A stretch of 64,000 bases of DNA from Sphaerisporangium rubeum (GCF_014207705.1 NZ_JACHIU010000001.1:3650501-3714500), one strand, 5' to 3'. Positions 36,643 through 45,285 are shown, counted from the first letter of the stretch. Numbers and translations are program-made. The notes: generated by a model from the letters alone, not told the origin.

Positions 36643-37637
36643 CCATCGCATCCGGGAGCGCGGCCGTGGTGTGCGGAGTCGGCGCGGCGCTGCCTTCGCG
36701 CATTGTCTCGAACGCTGATCTGACCGCACGTCTGAACACCACGGACGATTGGATCCACTCACGGACCGGCATTCGCCGGCGGTACGTCGCCGGTGTGGAC
36801 CTGTCCACGACGGACCTCGCTGTCCGGGCCGCCGAGCAGGCTCTTACCGAAGGCGAACCGGTCAGGGTGGAGGCCCTGGTAGTGGCCACCACCACTCCGG
36901 ATCGCTGCTGTCCCGCCCTCGCTCCCACCGTGGCGACCCGGCTGGGGCTGACCGGTATCCCTGCCTGCGACCTCGCGGCTGGCTGCACCGGCTTCTTGTA
37001 CGCCCTCGCCACGGCAGCCGGGCTTATCGCTGCTGGCACCGCGCGGGTAGTCCTGGTCGTTGGCGCTGACCGTCTCGCCGTCCTTCCCGACCCAGAGGAC
37101 CGTACAACCGTCCCGCTGTTCGGCGACGGCGCCGGAGCCGTGGTGCTGCGCCGAGGAAGCATGGATGAGACCGGTGCACTTGGGCCGGTGGTGCTGGGCA
37201 GCGACGGTACAGGCGCCGATCTTATTCGGGCCTCCATTCCTGGCACCCTGGAAATGGACGGAGCCGAAGTCTTCCGGCACGCGGTCGATCGCATGTCCGC
37301 CGCTACCTGTCAGGCTGCCACCGCCGCCGGATGGGAACTTGGCGACATTGACCGCCTGGCCCCGCACCAGGCCAACAGCCGCATCACCTCGTTCGTCGCT
37401 CGCCAACTCGGTGTCCCTGACCATCGCCAACTCGGCAATATCGCCGAGACCGGCAACATCGGCGCCGCGTCCATTCCTGTGCTCCTGGCCGGCGCCGCCG
37501 CCGACGGACGCCTCAAGCCCGGCCATCGCACCCTTCTCACTGCGTTCGGTGCCGGGCTGACCTGGGGCGCCACCACTCTCACCTGGCCTGATCTCTCCCT
37601 CACCCATCTTCCACGAGGAGCCGGACATGACCGGTGA
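36639..37637 (+). CDS. 3-oxoacyl-ACP synthase III-like ketosynthase
   Basis: A 332-residue KAS III (FabH-type) enzyme that condenses an acyl-CoA starter with malonyl-ACP or transfers acyl groups. The catalytic triad is visible: Cys in '[12 protein letters not shown]' (C116), His in '[10 protein letters not shown]' (H243) and Asn in '[11 protein letters not shown]' (N273). It overlaps the aldolase stop (ATGA) and the acyl carrier protein start (11 bases), so it very likely works with that carrier. Because it sits among aldolase, CitE and MaoC genes it is probably specialised, not the housekeeping FabH. Confidence 0.9.
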   Translation: MTIASGSAAVVCGVGAALPSRIVSNADLTARLNTTDDWIHSRTGIRRRYVAGVDLSTTDLAVRAAEQALTEGEPVRVEALVVATTTPDRCCPALAPTVATRLGLTGIPACDLAAGCTGFLYALATAAGLIAAGTARVVLVVGADRLAVLPDPEDRTTVPLFGDGAGAVVLRRGSMDETGALGPVVLGSDGTGADLIRASIPGTLEMDGAEVFRHAVDRMSAATCQAATAAGWELGDIDRLAPHQANSRITSFVARQLGVPDHRQLGNIAETGNIGAASIPVLLAGAAADGRLKPGHRTLLTAFGAGLTWGATTLTWPDLSLTHLPRGAGHDR

Positions 37638-37857
37638 CTTCACCCGAATTCTGACCGACGACCTCAAGTTGCCGGCCGACCGGCTCACTGCCGACGCCAG
37701 CCTCGACCACGCCGGATTCGACTCACTCGCCGTCGTCGAACTGTCCATCCTCTTGACCCACCGCTACGGCATCGACGTCAGCGAGAGCGACATAAGAAGC
37801 GCCACCACCCTTGGTCAACTCGACCTCCTTATCACCACCAAGCGCAGCGGAAGGTGA
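37627..37857 (+). CDS. Acyl carrier protein
   Basis: A 76-residue carrier with the phosphopantetheine attachment serine in 'DHAGFDSLAVVELS' (S33). It overlaps the KAS III gene by 11 bases and is followed six bases later by the CitE-like gene. It probably carries the growing intermediate of this cassette. Phosphopantetheinyl transferase is not encoded here. Confidence 0.9.
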   Translation: MTGDFTRILTDDLKLPADRLTADASLDHAGFDSLAVVELSILLTHRYGIDVSESDIRSATTLGQLDLLITTKRSGR

Positions 37858-37863
37858 CCAGTC

Positions 37864-38709
37864 ATGACCAGCATCAGCCGGTGGCCCGGACGGGCCTGGA
37901 TCATCACTCCGGGCCTGCACAAGGACCGCTTCGCGGGGGCGCAGAAGTCCGGCGCCGCGGTCGCCGTCGTCGATATCGAGGATTCCGTCGCCCTCAACGA
38001 TAAGCAGACTGCCCGCACCACATCCGAGGCGTTCTTCGCCATTCCTGACCCGCCCTGCACCCTCGGCATCCGGATGAACAGCCTTACGACGATCGACGGC
38101 GTCAAGGATCTCGTTGCTCTCGCCGTCTACGTGAGCCGGCCCGGCCTGATCGTGGTCCCCAAGGTTGAATCACCCCGCGACATCGAACTCGTCGCTGCCG
38201 CGCTCGACGCCGACGGATACACCCCCGAAATCTGGGCGCTGATAGAAAGCCCACGGGCCTTCGACACCCTCTCCACGATCGTGCGCGCGCCCCGGCTCGG
38301 CGGCGTTCTCTTCGGCTCGGCCGATTACGCCGCCTCCGTCCGCTGTGGCCTGAGCTGGGATGCCCTCCGTTACGTTCGCTCGGCCCTCATCAACGCGGCC
38401 AACGCCGTAAACATCCCTGTTGTCGATGCTCCCACTTGGGAACTCGACGATCCCGACATCCTGCGCCGTGATGCTGAGCGGGCCAAAGAACTTGGCTTCT
38501 ACGGCAAAAGTTGCGTTCACCCCCGCCACGTGCAGGTGATCAACGACGTCTTCACGCCTACCGCCGAGGAGATCGCCCAAGCCCGCGCCATCGTGGCAGC
38601 CGCAGAGGTCAGTGGAGGAACGGTGACCACTGTGGCCGGGAAGATGCGCGGTACTCCCTTCTTCAACCAGGCCCGCGCGCTCGTCGCCGAAGCGGACAGC
38701 ACGTCATGA
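37864..38709 (+). CDS. HpcH/HpaI-type CoA-ester lyase (CitE-like)
   Basis: A 281-residue TIM-barrel protein of the citrate lyase beta/malyl-CoA lyase family: 'VAVVDIEDSVALNDKQTAR' provides the metal-binding and substrate-binding acidic residues, 'LIVVPKVESPRDIELV' and 'IWALIESPRAF' the barrel strands, and 'LGFYGKSCVHPRHVQVIN' the family C-terminal signature. Such enzymes make or break the C-C bond of beta-hydroxyacyl thioesters. Here the thioester could be bound to the upstream carrier protein, as in citrate lyase. It overlaps the MaoC-like gene (ATGA). Confidence 0.88.
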   Translation: MTSISRWPGRAWIITPGLHKDRFAGAQKSGAAVAVVDIEDSVALNDKQTARTTSEAFFAIPDPPCTLGIRMNSLTTIDGVKDLVALAVYVSRPGLIVVPKVESPRDIELVAAALDADGYTPEIWALIESPRAFDTLSTIVRAPRLGGVLFGSADYAASVRCGLSWDALRYVRSALINAANAVNIPVVDAPTWELDDPDILRRDAERAKELGFYGKSCVHPRHVQVINDVFTPTAEEIAQARAIVAAAEVSGGTVTTVAGKMRGTPFFNQARALVAEADSTS

Positions 38710-39236
38710 GTCCCGGCCTGCCCCACGGCTACCGACGGATCGGCGAGGACCGGATCCGCGAGAGCGTCGGCCTCTCCTATCAGGAACTCACCCCAGGCAT
38801 GACCATCGAACACCGGCCCGGCCGAACCGTCACCGACGTCGACAACCTACTTGGTGTCGCGTTGAGCGGCAATGTCGCCCCTATCCACACCGATGCCCAC
38901 TACAGCAGCCAGACGCAGTGGGGCCGCATACTGGTTTGCTCCGGTGTCACTCTCAACCTCGTGGCCGGCATGACGGTCCGCAGCATCAGCGGCTTGACCA
39001 CCGCCAACCTTGCCGTCGAACAGGCGCGCTTCACCGCACCCGTCCACATCGGCGACACACTGTACGCCGAGACGAAGATCCTCAATCGCCGGGACTCTGA
39101 GAGCCGTCCGGACACGGGGGTCATCACCTGTCACACCACCGCACACAACCAGGACAACATCAGCGTCCTGGCGTTCACCCGCACCTTTCTCGTGCCATTG
39201 GACGCTGACGCCGCCCGCGACGCCACCCACTACTGA
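38706..39236 (+). CDS. MaoC-like (R)-specific enoyl hydratase
   Basis: A 176-residue hot-dog-fold protein with the MaoC motif 'DVDNLLGVALSGNVAPIHTD', in which D and H are the catalytic pair of (R)-hydratases, and 'GRILVCSGVTLNLVAGM'. It would hydrate or dehydrate an acyl-CoA or acyl-ACP intermediate. The ATG overlaps the CitE-like stop; the next gene begins nine bases after its stop. Confidence 0.87.
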   Translation: MSPGLPHGYRRIGEDRIRESVGLSYQELTPGMTIEHRPGRTVTDVDNLLGVALSGNVAPIHTDAHYSSQTQWGRILVCSGVTLNLVAGMTVRSISGLTTANLAVEQARFTAPVHIGDTLYAETKILNRRDSESRPDTGVITCHTTAHNQDNISVLAFTRTFLVPLDADAARDATHY

Positions 39237-39245
39237 AGGCAGACC

Positions 39246-40415
39246 ATGAGCGAGCAGTTGACCTTCACCGCAGGCGATGACGACCTGTGGGAGCAGTACG
39301 ACCAGCTTGCCACCCGCGCCTACGGTCACCCGATCGGTGATATCACCCACCTGCGCGAGCACGCCGACCTCCAGGTCGCAGTCCGCGGCGGCCGTGTCGT
39401 CGCCGGCGGCCTTGGTCTCCTGGTCGATCAGTTCTTCGGCGGCGCCTCCGTACCCAGCGCATGCCTCGGTGACGGCTGTGTGGCCCCTGAAGAGCGCGGC
39501 TGCCATCTGTCTACCGAAATGGTCACTGAACGACTGCGCCCTCTGATCGAGCGCGGTGCGGTGATCTCCACGATCGTGACCTCCTCCACTGGCTATGCCC
39601 GCCGCCTCGGATGGGAAGCCCCCACCGAAGTGCTCGCCTGGGCGGTGGCCGCTGACGATCTCAAGCACTCCTTCACCGATGGGGACTTCGAGGTGGAGCA
39701 TGGACCTTCCGACGAGGCCGAAGCCCTCCAACGCGAGCTCGCTCGCCAGTGGAACGGTCCCGTCCATCGGCCTACCTGGTGGACCCGATGGAAGCGAGAT
39801 AAGGGCAACCTCATCACCTACCGCTTCGCCCGGCCCGGCCAGCCCACCACCGGCCTGCTCAGCCTGACCACCAAACGGCACGAGCGCCACGGTATGAGCC
39901 TGGTCGTTCAGGACTTCTGGGCCGCCGGCCAGTCCACGGCCGCCGGCATGCTCGCGTTCCTCGGCCGCCACAATACCCGTGCGCGGACTATCACCTTCCG
40001 GCGTGGCACACTACCGCCCTATCCCACCCTCCTCCACGGGCTCCGTCACCACCGCACCATCGCCGAAGCTTGGCATCCATGGATGATCCGCATTCTCGAC
40101 ATCCCCGAAGCCGTCCGGCTTCGCGGTTGGCCCAGGGACCTCACCACCGCTGTCTCGATCGAGATCGAGAACGAGACCGGCGGCTGGGGCCGGTGGGTGC
40201 TTCAGGTCAGGGCCGGTACGGCTGAGATCGTTCCCACTCACGTCGAGGGACAGGTGACCTTCACACGGGGCCAGTTAGCGGTCTGGTACGCGGGCGGCTA
40301 TAGGTCCACCACTTCAGCCCGCATGGCCGGCGTCCACGCCGTTTCGGAGAAGGCGCTCGCGACCCTTGTCCGCTGTACGGCCGAGTTCGAGCCCTGGCTG
40401 CCAGACCACTTCTGA
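39246..40415 (+). CDS. GNAT acetyltransferase of the Eis type
   Basis: A 389-residue protein with two GNAT-like lobes ('ACLGDGCVAPEERGCHLSTE' is the acetyl-CoA loop region of the first) and a C-terminal segment ending 'GVHAVSEKALATLVRCTAEF' that resembles the sterol-carrier-like third domain of Eis proteins. Eis relatives acetylate aminoglycosides, peptides or other amines. The substrate here is unknown. It closes the operon. Its last codons are followed 33 bases later by the second copy of the P450 fragment. Confidence 0.8.
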   Translation: MSEQLTFTAGDDDLWEQYDQLATRAYGHPIGDITHLREHADLQVAVRGGRVVAGGLGLLVDQFFGGASVPSACLGDGCVAPEERGCHLSTEMVTERLRPLIERGAVISTIVTSSTGYARRLGWEAPTEVLAWAVAADDLKHSFTDGDFEVEHGPSDEAEALQRELARQWNGPVHRPTWWTRWKRDKGNLITYRFARPGQPTTGLLSLTTKRHERHGMSLVVQDFWAAGQSTAAGMLAFLGRHNTRARTITFRRGTLPPYPTLLHGLRHHRTIAEAWHPWMIRILDIPEAVRLRGWPRDLTTAVSIEIENETGGWGRWVLQVRAGTAEIVPTHVEGQVTFTRGQLAVWYAGGYRSTTSARMAGVHAVSEKALATLVRCTAEFEPWLPDHF

Positions 40416-40448
40416 AGGTACGGCGGTCAGTGGAGGCAAAGCGGAGCG

Positions 40449-41238
40449 CGTGGACGCGGCTCGTGACTACGCGCAGCACATCCCGATGCGCGTCATCGCC
40501 GGCATGCTCGGCTTCCCGCCGGAGGACGGCCCCCGGTTCCGCGAGTTCGTCGACGATGCGCTCGAAGGCGTCAACCTGACGCCGGAGGACCGCAGGGAAC
40601 GCATGGGCCGCCTGTTCGACTACCTGCTCGACCAGGTACGCGACCACCTGGCGCATCCCCGCGACGACCTCACGACGTACCTGGCGAACGTCGAGCTGTA
40701 CGGCAGCAAACTCGACCCGTCCCACGTGGCCGGCACCATGGCCCTGCTGCTCATCGCCGGCATCGACACCACGTGGAGCGCCATCGGCGCGTCCCTGTGG
40801 CACCTGGCCAAGACCCCCGCCGACCGTGAACGCCTGGTCGCGGAACCGTCCCTGCTCCCCACCGCGATGGAGGAACTGCTCCGCGCCTACGCTCCGGTGA
40901 CGATGGCCCGCCTGGTGAAGGAGGACATGCACTGGCACGGCGTCGACATGAAGGCCGACGACTGGATTTTGCTGTCCTTCCCGGCGGCCAACCGCGACCC
41001 CGCGCAGTTCGAGCGCGCCGGCGAGATCGTCATCGACCGCGAGGTCAACCGCCACGCCGCCTTCGGCCTCGGCATCCACCGCTGCGTCGGCTCCCACCTG
41101 GCCCGCATGGAACTCCGCGTGGCCCTGGAGGTCTGGCTCCAGCGCATCCCGGCCTTCACCCTCGCCGACCCCACCGCCGTCACCTGGGCCACCGGCCAGG
41201 TCCGCGGCCCCCGCACCCTCCCGCTCCGCATCGGGTGA
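40449..41238 (+). pseudogene. 5'-truncated P450 duplicate (repeat copy 2)
   Basis: This is the same DNA as 30672-31457 and then stops four bases later, encoding residues 162-422 of the upstream P450, including the I-helix, ExxR and heme cysteine, but lacking about 160 N-terminal residues. No credible start or ribosome site precedes it; the frame merely runs open into the end of the GNAT gene. It cannot form a full P450 fold. It is the right-hand 786-bp direct repeat of the cassette, and its lack of any substitution indicates a very recent event or ongoing gene conversion. Confidence 0.93.
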
Positions 41239-41308
41239 CCGTCCGCGTATCCCGTGTCGGAGCATTGGCCGCGGTGCGGTGCGGCAGGCACCTCGGGGAG
41301 TGGTGACC

Positions 41309-41336
41309 GCCGGGAGGACGGATCCATCCTCCCGGC
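41309..41336. terminator. Hairpin between convergent P450 fragment and lipoprotein gene
   Basis: GCCGGGAGGA (41309-41318) pairs with TCCTCCCGGC (41327-41336) around an eight-base loop. It sits between two gene ends, so it may serve both strands. No long T-run is present. Confidence 0.55.
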
Positions 41337-41341
41337 CCGTC

Positions 41342-41986
41342 CTACTGTTCGAAACAGATGTCGTCGATCCAGAGCTCCTGGCCGCCGACGGCCAGTTGGC
41401 CGAGACCGTTCTGCTGATCCCGCATGGTCCCCGAAAACTCGATCACGCCATTGTCGTGGCCGAGACCGCCGCTGAGGACGGTCGCTTCAACCCCGCCGAT
41501 GGTCTTCCTGTGCAGTGCGGAGAAGTTGTCCACGTTGACGAGCTGGTTGTTGGCGGACACGTTTATGTTTCCGCCGTACTCGCCGAAGGAAAAGCGCACG
41601 CGCCGCAGGACCTGCCCGAATCCCCGGCTGATCGACAACGTCAGGTTGTTGACGCGGATCTCCACACCGGACCCACCGGCCTTGCCGCTGTTCTCGGTCT
41701 TGGCGTGGCCGTTCGCTGTGGTGGTGTTGTTCGCCAGAGTGAACGGGTGTGCGGCGATGTCCATCAGAGGCGGCTGGTAGCTGCTGCCCGGCGGCGGGCC
41801 GATCGTGATCGTCTTGCCGAGGGTGAGGCTGTCCAGGGGCTCGCAGGTATACGCCGGCGCGGTGCTCGACGGCGATGGGGGTGTGGTCACGGGTGACGGG
41901 GGCGGGCCATTTCCTCCAGAGGTGCACGACGCGGTCAGCACACAAAGAATCAGTATCGCGACCGGTCCTCTGGCCTGAAGTGACAC
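41342..41986 (-). CDS. Putative lipoprotein of unknown function
   Basis: A 214-residue protein with a lipoprotein signal ('AILILCVLTASC', Cys21 in the lipobox), then a Pro/Ser/Thr-rich spacer to about residue 45, then a beta-rich domain with many Asn/Gly ('AHPFTLANNTTTANGHAKTE', 'GGNINVSANNQLVNV') and the ending 'LWIDDICFEQ'. The two non-lipobox cysteines ('YTCEPL' and 'DDICFE') may form a disulfide closing the domain. I recognise no family. It is anchored to the outer face of the membrane. It converges with the P450 fragment and shares a hairpin with it. Confidence 0.75.
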   Translation of the reverse strand: MSLQARGPVAILILCVLTASCTSGGNGPPPSPVTTPPSPSSTAPAYTCEPLDSLTLGKTITIGPPPGSSYQPPLMDIAAHPFTLANNTTTANGHAKTENSGKAGGSGVEIRVNNLTLSISRGFGQVLRRVRFSFGEYGGNINVSANNQLVNVDNFSALHRKTIGGVEATVLSGGLGHDNGVIEFSGTMRDQQNGLGQLAVGGQELWIDDICFEQ

Positions 41987-42129
41987 GCGACCACCCTCGC
42001 CTGCTCATTCGTGAGGCAGATCAGCAACTCTCGCGAGAATAACTCCTCTCGATTTCCCGATGAATACGCATGTCTCATTCCGGACGCAGGTGGTCGTCCG
42101 GTGGACGATCAGTTCCACGGGACCGTGAG

Positions 42130-42325
42130 CCGATCGCCGGGGTCGCTCCGTCGGTAGAAGACATGCCTGCCTTCGCGGGTCCGGGTGCGATACCGGTCCG
42201 GACGGCCACCTCGGTCAGCGAGACGGCGGCCAGGCCGCGCTCGGCCACGACGGCGAGCACCGTGTCGGCGATCTCGGCGCGCCGCTGCGCGTGCTGTGCT
42301 CCCAGCCCCGGCCCATCATCCCTAC
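42130..42325 (-). pseudogene. TetR HTH fragment, frameshifted
   Basis: On the minus strand a short stretch encodes 'AQRRAEIADTVLAVVAERGL' then 'AAVSLTEVAVRTGIAPG', a typical TetR first helix and HTH. The following recognition helix appears only after a frame change ('RHVFYRRSD', like the usual 'HYFPTKDD'). No ligand-binding domain follows. It is a decayed fragment; the exact ends are uncertain. The surrounding bases from 42000 to 42800 encode nothing else that I can support. Confidence 0.55.
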
Positions 42326-42524
42326 CGCCTTTTCGGGGCGATCACATCGGAGTGAAAGCATTGCCATATGAGGAACGAAGTAACATGCTCCGGTGATAAG
42401 TAATTTCCACATGGCAGGTTATGGCCGGAGATCAATACATCCGGTCCTGGCCGGCGCCGATCTCGGCACCGTGCCAAACCAGTGGCCGGCCCTGATGAGC
42501 TGCGTCTTCATTCATAACCGTTCG

Positions 42525-42546
42525 ATCTGGCCGGATCCGGCCAGAT
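42525..42546. repeat. 22-bp perfect palindrome
   Basis: CTGGCCGGATCCGGCCAG (42527-42544) extended by AT on each side is perfectly palindromic without a loop. It lies 256 bases before the secreted-protein gene. It is long for an operator and could also act as a transcription stop. Confidence 0.6.
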
Positions 42547-42801
42547 ATGGCGCATTTTTCCCGGCGCATCGCTGAGTTAGCCTTGACTTCGGCAGCCGGA
42601 TTTCAAAGGTACCCTTGCAGGCTTCGTCACAAGCCGTTTCTTGTGACTGCGCACGGGGTCAGGAGCAAATAGAGCAGCGACTCTTGAGGTCACTTCCTCA
42701 CGCACGTCCCGGCATGCTCGCTCGATCGACCGCGCGCTCCTGACCGGATCGCATTCAGAAACAGTCCGGCAGAAGGAAACCACTCACGCGAAGGGACCAC
42801 A

Positions 42802-43344
42802 ATGCATTTCCGAACGCGCGCCGTGCGCTTGGCCGCACTCGTGGCCATGAGCTGCGCCATGATCGCCGCTCTCACCACCGGCCCGGCCGACGCGGACCGC
42901 ACCCCGTCCACGCCGTTCGCCACCGAGAACCAGAACACTCCCTGGAAGGGCCACAAGCGCTCGTACACCGTGACTCTCGTCCGGACGGCCGCCGCGGTGT
43001 CGGCGAACGGGCAGGCTCTGGCGGCCATCATCACCTGCGGTGGGGGAATCTCCAACCCGACCGTGGTCGGCACCCAGGTGGTCGAGACCGCCACCGCGCA
43101 GTGCGACGCGGTCGTCGACACGATCGACCTCGCCATGACCTTCGTCGTGAACGGCGGCGGACTACCCTGGCAGATCACGACGGGGAGCAACGTCTCGCAG
43201 GTGGGGAACTCCAGGTCCGTCGCGTGCACGGGAGGAAGCGCCACCTACCAGACCCTGGGGGCCGCGCGATTCACGAAGGCCGGCTACGCGAACTCGCCGC
43301 TCGTGATGAGCGGCGGGTCCGCGACCTACACCCTCTCCTGCTGA
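42802..43344 (+). CDS. Secreted protein of unknown function
   Basis: A 180-residue protein with a Sec signal peptide ('RLAALVAMSCAMIAALTTGPADA', cleavage near residue 32) and a mature domain of about 148 residues rich in Thr, Val, Gly and Ala. Four cysteines ('AIITCGGG', 'TAQCDAVV', 'SVACTGG' and the C-terminal 'YTLSC') probably form two disulfides. No catalytic motif or known family is visible; the pattern suits an all-beta extracellular domain. The ATG follows GAAGGGA. About 800 bases with no intact gene precede it. Confidence 0.75.
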   Translation: MHFRTRAVRLAALVAMSCAMIAALTTGPADADRTPSTPFATENQNTPWKGHKRSYTVTLVRTAAAVSANGQALAAIITCGGGISNPTVVGTQVVETATAQCDAVVDTIDLAMTFVVNGGGLPWQITTGSNVSQVGNSRSVACTGGSATYQTLGAARFTKAGYANSPLVMSGGSATYTLSC

Positions 43345-43426
43345 TCCCACGGGAACAGGTACATGCGTCAGCAGGGCCGTCACCCGGCCCTGCTGACCCC
43401 GCTTTCTCGACTGTTTCTCCGGTAGT

Positions 43427-43601
43427 GAACTTACTTTGTAAAGGAGGTGGCTCGGGAGCGATCTCTGTGAGACTCGACCCATGGCCTGGAAGACCGAAGC
43501 CCTGGAGAAACTGCGACCAGGACCTCCGACACCGCTGACGGAGTTGCCTCTCGATGTGCCGGGGTCCGGCTGCTGCTCAAGGACGAGTCGGCGCATTCGA
43601 C
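43427..43601 (+). repeat. Upstream partial duplicate of PLP-gene 5' region
   Basis: These 175 bases closely match 45945-46120, including the palindromic motif, leader, start codon and first ~40 codons of the PLP-protein gene. Similarity ends abruptly after 'gcattcgac' at 43601. Confidence 0.85.
43428..43443. promoter_or_regulatory. CTTACTTTGTAAAG palindromic motif, copy 1
   Basis: AACTTACTTTGTAAAG contains the imperfect inverted repeat CTTAC/GTAAAG and lies 37 bases before the ATG of the broken PLP-protein copy. The same motif recurs at 44857 and 45946, indicating a shared operator or promoter element. Confidence 0.55.
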
Positions 43602-43606
43602 CCGGC
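43481..43606 (+). pseudogene. 5' fragment of PLP-dependent protein gene
   Basis: The fragment begins 'MAWKTEALEKLRPGPPTPL' and matches the N-terminus of the protein at 45999. A one-base deletion in a G-run (four G instead of five, near 43562) shifts the frame before 'LLLKDESAHST', and homology ends right after. About 85% of the gene is missing, so nothing functional remains. It looks like the leftover of a tandem duplication with later deletion. Confidence 0.85.
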
Positions 43607-43755
43607 GACCAGCGCACCTGCCGTGGACAGAAAGGGTGGCACCGTACGCGCCGCCGCTCGCCGGCCCGCGGACGACACCAGGAGCAGACCCGCCGGCAGC
43701 ACCCCGGCGACCCGCCGCACCGGAACGGGAAACGTTAGTTCTCTGGCTGCGGGGC

Positions 43756-44850
43756 ATGAGTCACACCATGGCCAGGTCGATCACCGTGGACAGGGTCCGA
43801 TGGCTGGGCTACCGGTGGCGTACGCACGGCTTCGCTGAGCGCCGCGGGGACGAGGGACTCGATCGGCTGCTGACGCTGGGCTTCCAGGACACCCGCCAGG
43901 TGGGGGCCGTGCAGTCGCTCGTCCAGCGGACCGCGAGTGTGGACGGCGCGGACGTGGCGGACGCGGTCGTCTCGGACGGCCCGCTGGCCGCCATGTGGTC
44001 GGTGCGGGTCGCGCCGCACGTCTACCGGCGGGGACGGCTGGCGTTCGTCCGCGACGCGCTGGCGCCGCAGGACGCGGACGAAGGGGGACCCGCTCACGTG
44101 GCGGCCGTCGATGAGGTGGCGTCCGCGCTGGCGGCGGTGGTGCGCGGGCCGGTGTCCAAGGGGGACGCCAGCGGCGAGGTCACCGAACGGGTACGGCCGG
44201 AACTGGTGGAGTGGTGTCCCCGGTGCAAGGCCAGGCACGTCCCCGACCGGCTGTTCCGCGAGGCCGGACGCCAGGCGTGCCTCGTGCTCGACCCGGACCG
44301 GCGCCGCGGCACCGTCCTTCTGCCGCCACCCGGCGACCCGCAGGAGAAGGTGGAACGTCCGCGCCTGACCATGCTGGAGACGTACGTCCGGGTGAACGGC
44401 CCGGTGAGCCGGCCCGTCTACCGCGACTGGCTCGGCTCCGCCTCCGTCGCCGATCTGTGGCCGGACCTCGGCGAGCTGGTGCGCGTCGAGATCGACGGAC
44501 ACCGCTACGACCTGCCTGAGGAACTCCTCGACCCGCTGCGCACCGCACCGGCCCCCTCCGGCGTGGTCCTCGTCCCACCCAACGACCCCTACGTACGCCA
44601 GACCGACCGCACCCTGCTCATCCCCGACAAGGCACGCCGCCAGGAGGCACTGCGCGCGCTGTCGGGTCCAGGCCTGTTGCTGGTGGACGGCGAGGTGGCG
44701 GGGACGTGGCGGTACCGGCGCGGCGGCCACGAGGTCGCCGTCTCGACCTTCGAGCGGTTGCCGCGCACCCGGCGCGCGGAGGGGGAGCGGAGCGCCGGAC
44801 TCGCCGTGACGGTCCTCGGGGACGACCAGCCGAAGGTCACCTGGGGCTGA
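43756..44850 (+). CDS. Winged-helix DNA-binding protein, YcaQ/AlkZ-like family
   Basis: A 364-residue protein resembling the 'winged helix DNA-binding domain-containing' family related to YcaQ/AlkZ glycosylases, which unhook DNA crosslinks or alkylated bases. Landmarks: 'LDRLLTLGFQDTRQVGAVQS' and 'VAPHVYRRGRLAFVRDAL' near the N-terminus, 'RLTMLETYVRVNGPVSRPVY' as a winged-helix segment, and the C-terminal beta part 'GLLLVDGEVAGTWRYRR'. Several actinobacterial members lack proven glycosylase activity, so a DNA-repair role is only plausible. Starts at 43756 or 43768 are possible; neither has a strong ribosome site. It lies between the broken and intact PLP-gene copies. Confidence 0.75.
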   Translation: MSHTMARSITVDRVRWLGYRWRTHGFAERRGDEGLDRLLTLGFQDTRQVGAVQSLVQRTASVDGADVADAVVSDGPLAAMWSVRVAPHVYRRGRLAFVRDALAPQDADEGGPAHVAAVDEVASALAAVVRGPVSKGDASGEVTERVRPELVEWCPRCKARHVPDRLFREAGRQACLVLDPDRRRGTVLLPPPGDPQEKVERPRLTMLETYVRVNGPVSRPVYRDWLGSASVADLWPDLGELVRVEIDGHRYDLPEELLDPLRTAPAPSGVVLVPPNDPYVRQTDRTLLIPDKARRQEALRALSGPGLLLVDGEVAGTWRYRRGGHEVAVSTFERLPRTRRAEGERSAGLAVTVLGDDQPKVTWG

Positions 44851-44856
44851 ACATGC

Positions 44857-44872
44857 ACCTTACTTCGTAAAG
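44857..44872. promoter_or_regulatory. CTTACTTCGTAAAG palindromic motif, copy 2
   Basis: ACCTTACTTCGTAAAG differs by two bases from copies 1 and 3. It lies seven bases after the stop of the winged-helix gene, with about 400 bases of apparently non-coding DNA downstream. Confidence 0.5.
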
Positions 44873-45285
44873 GCGATGACTCCGGACGGCGCAAAGCGGG
44901 TGTCGTGATAACTTCCTCACCCAGCCGGAAACCGATGATTGAGCCGCGTGCTGAGGCACTGAGACGGGACGGCTGTCGTGCTCCACCCATGCGAGCACCC
45001 CACGAGTCCAGGCGGGACAGTTGTCGCGCCTCTTGGTGTCGAATTCCGGCGTCGGAGCGCCGTCCAGATTTCTTTCGCATCGTAGGGCCTTCAGTGCGAC
45101 AGCACAGGAGGTGGCCTGGTCGTCGGTTGCGTTGATGAGATTTTGAGCTCGACAGCCACTTGTGCTGGTGGTGGGCATCTGCCGGTCGTCGTCCGCGTGC
45201 CGTCGCCAGGAGAACTCACGCGCGCATCCGATCGTTGTAGGGCCAGGAACGGTCCTTTTCCCACAACCCGAAGAGGAGTCACCTG
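44873..45285. other. Intergenic region, no gene seen
   Basis: About 410 bases with open frames on both strands but no ribosome sites or family resemblance. It presumably contains the promoter of the gene at 45286. A decayed gene cannot be excluded. Confidence 0.45.

Noticed and set aside
31465-40448. Integrative element with attachment sites
   Set aside because: There is no integrase, transposase or tRNA end, and the 786-bp repeats are far longer than attachment cores; homologous recombination fits better.
40366-41238. Second P450 as a functional gene
   Set aside because: It lacks about 160 N-terminal residues and any start signal; the open frame upstream is inside the GNAT gene.
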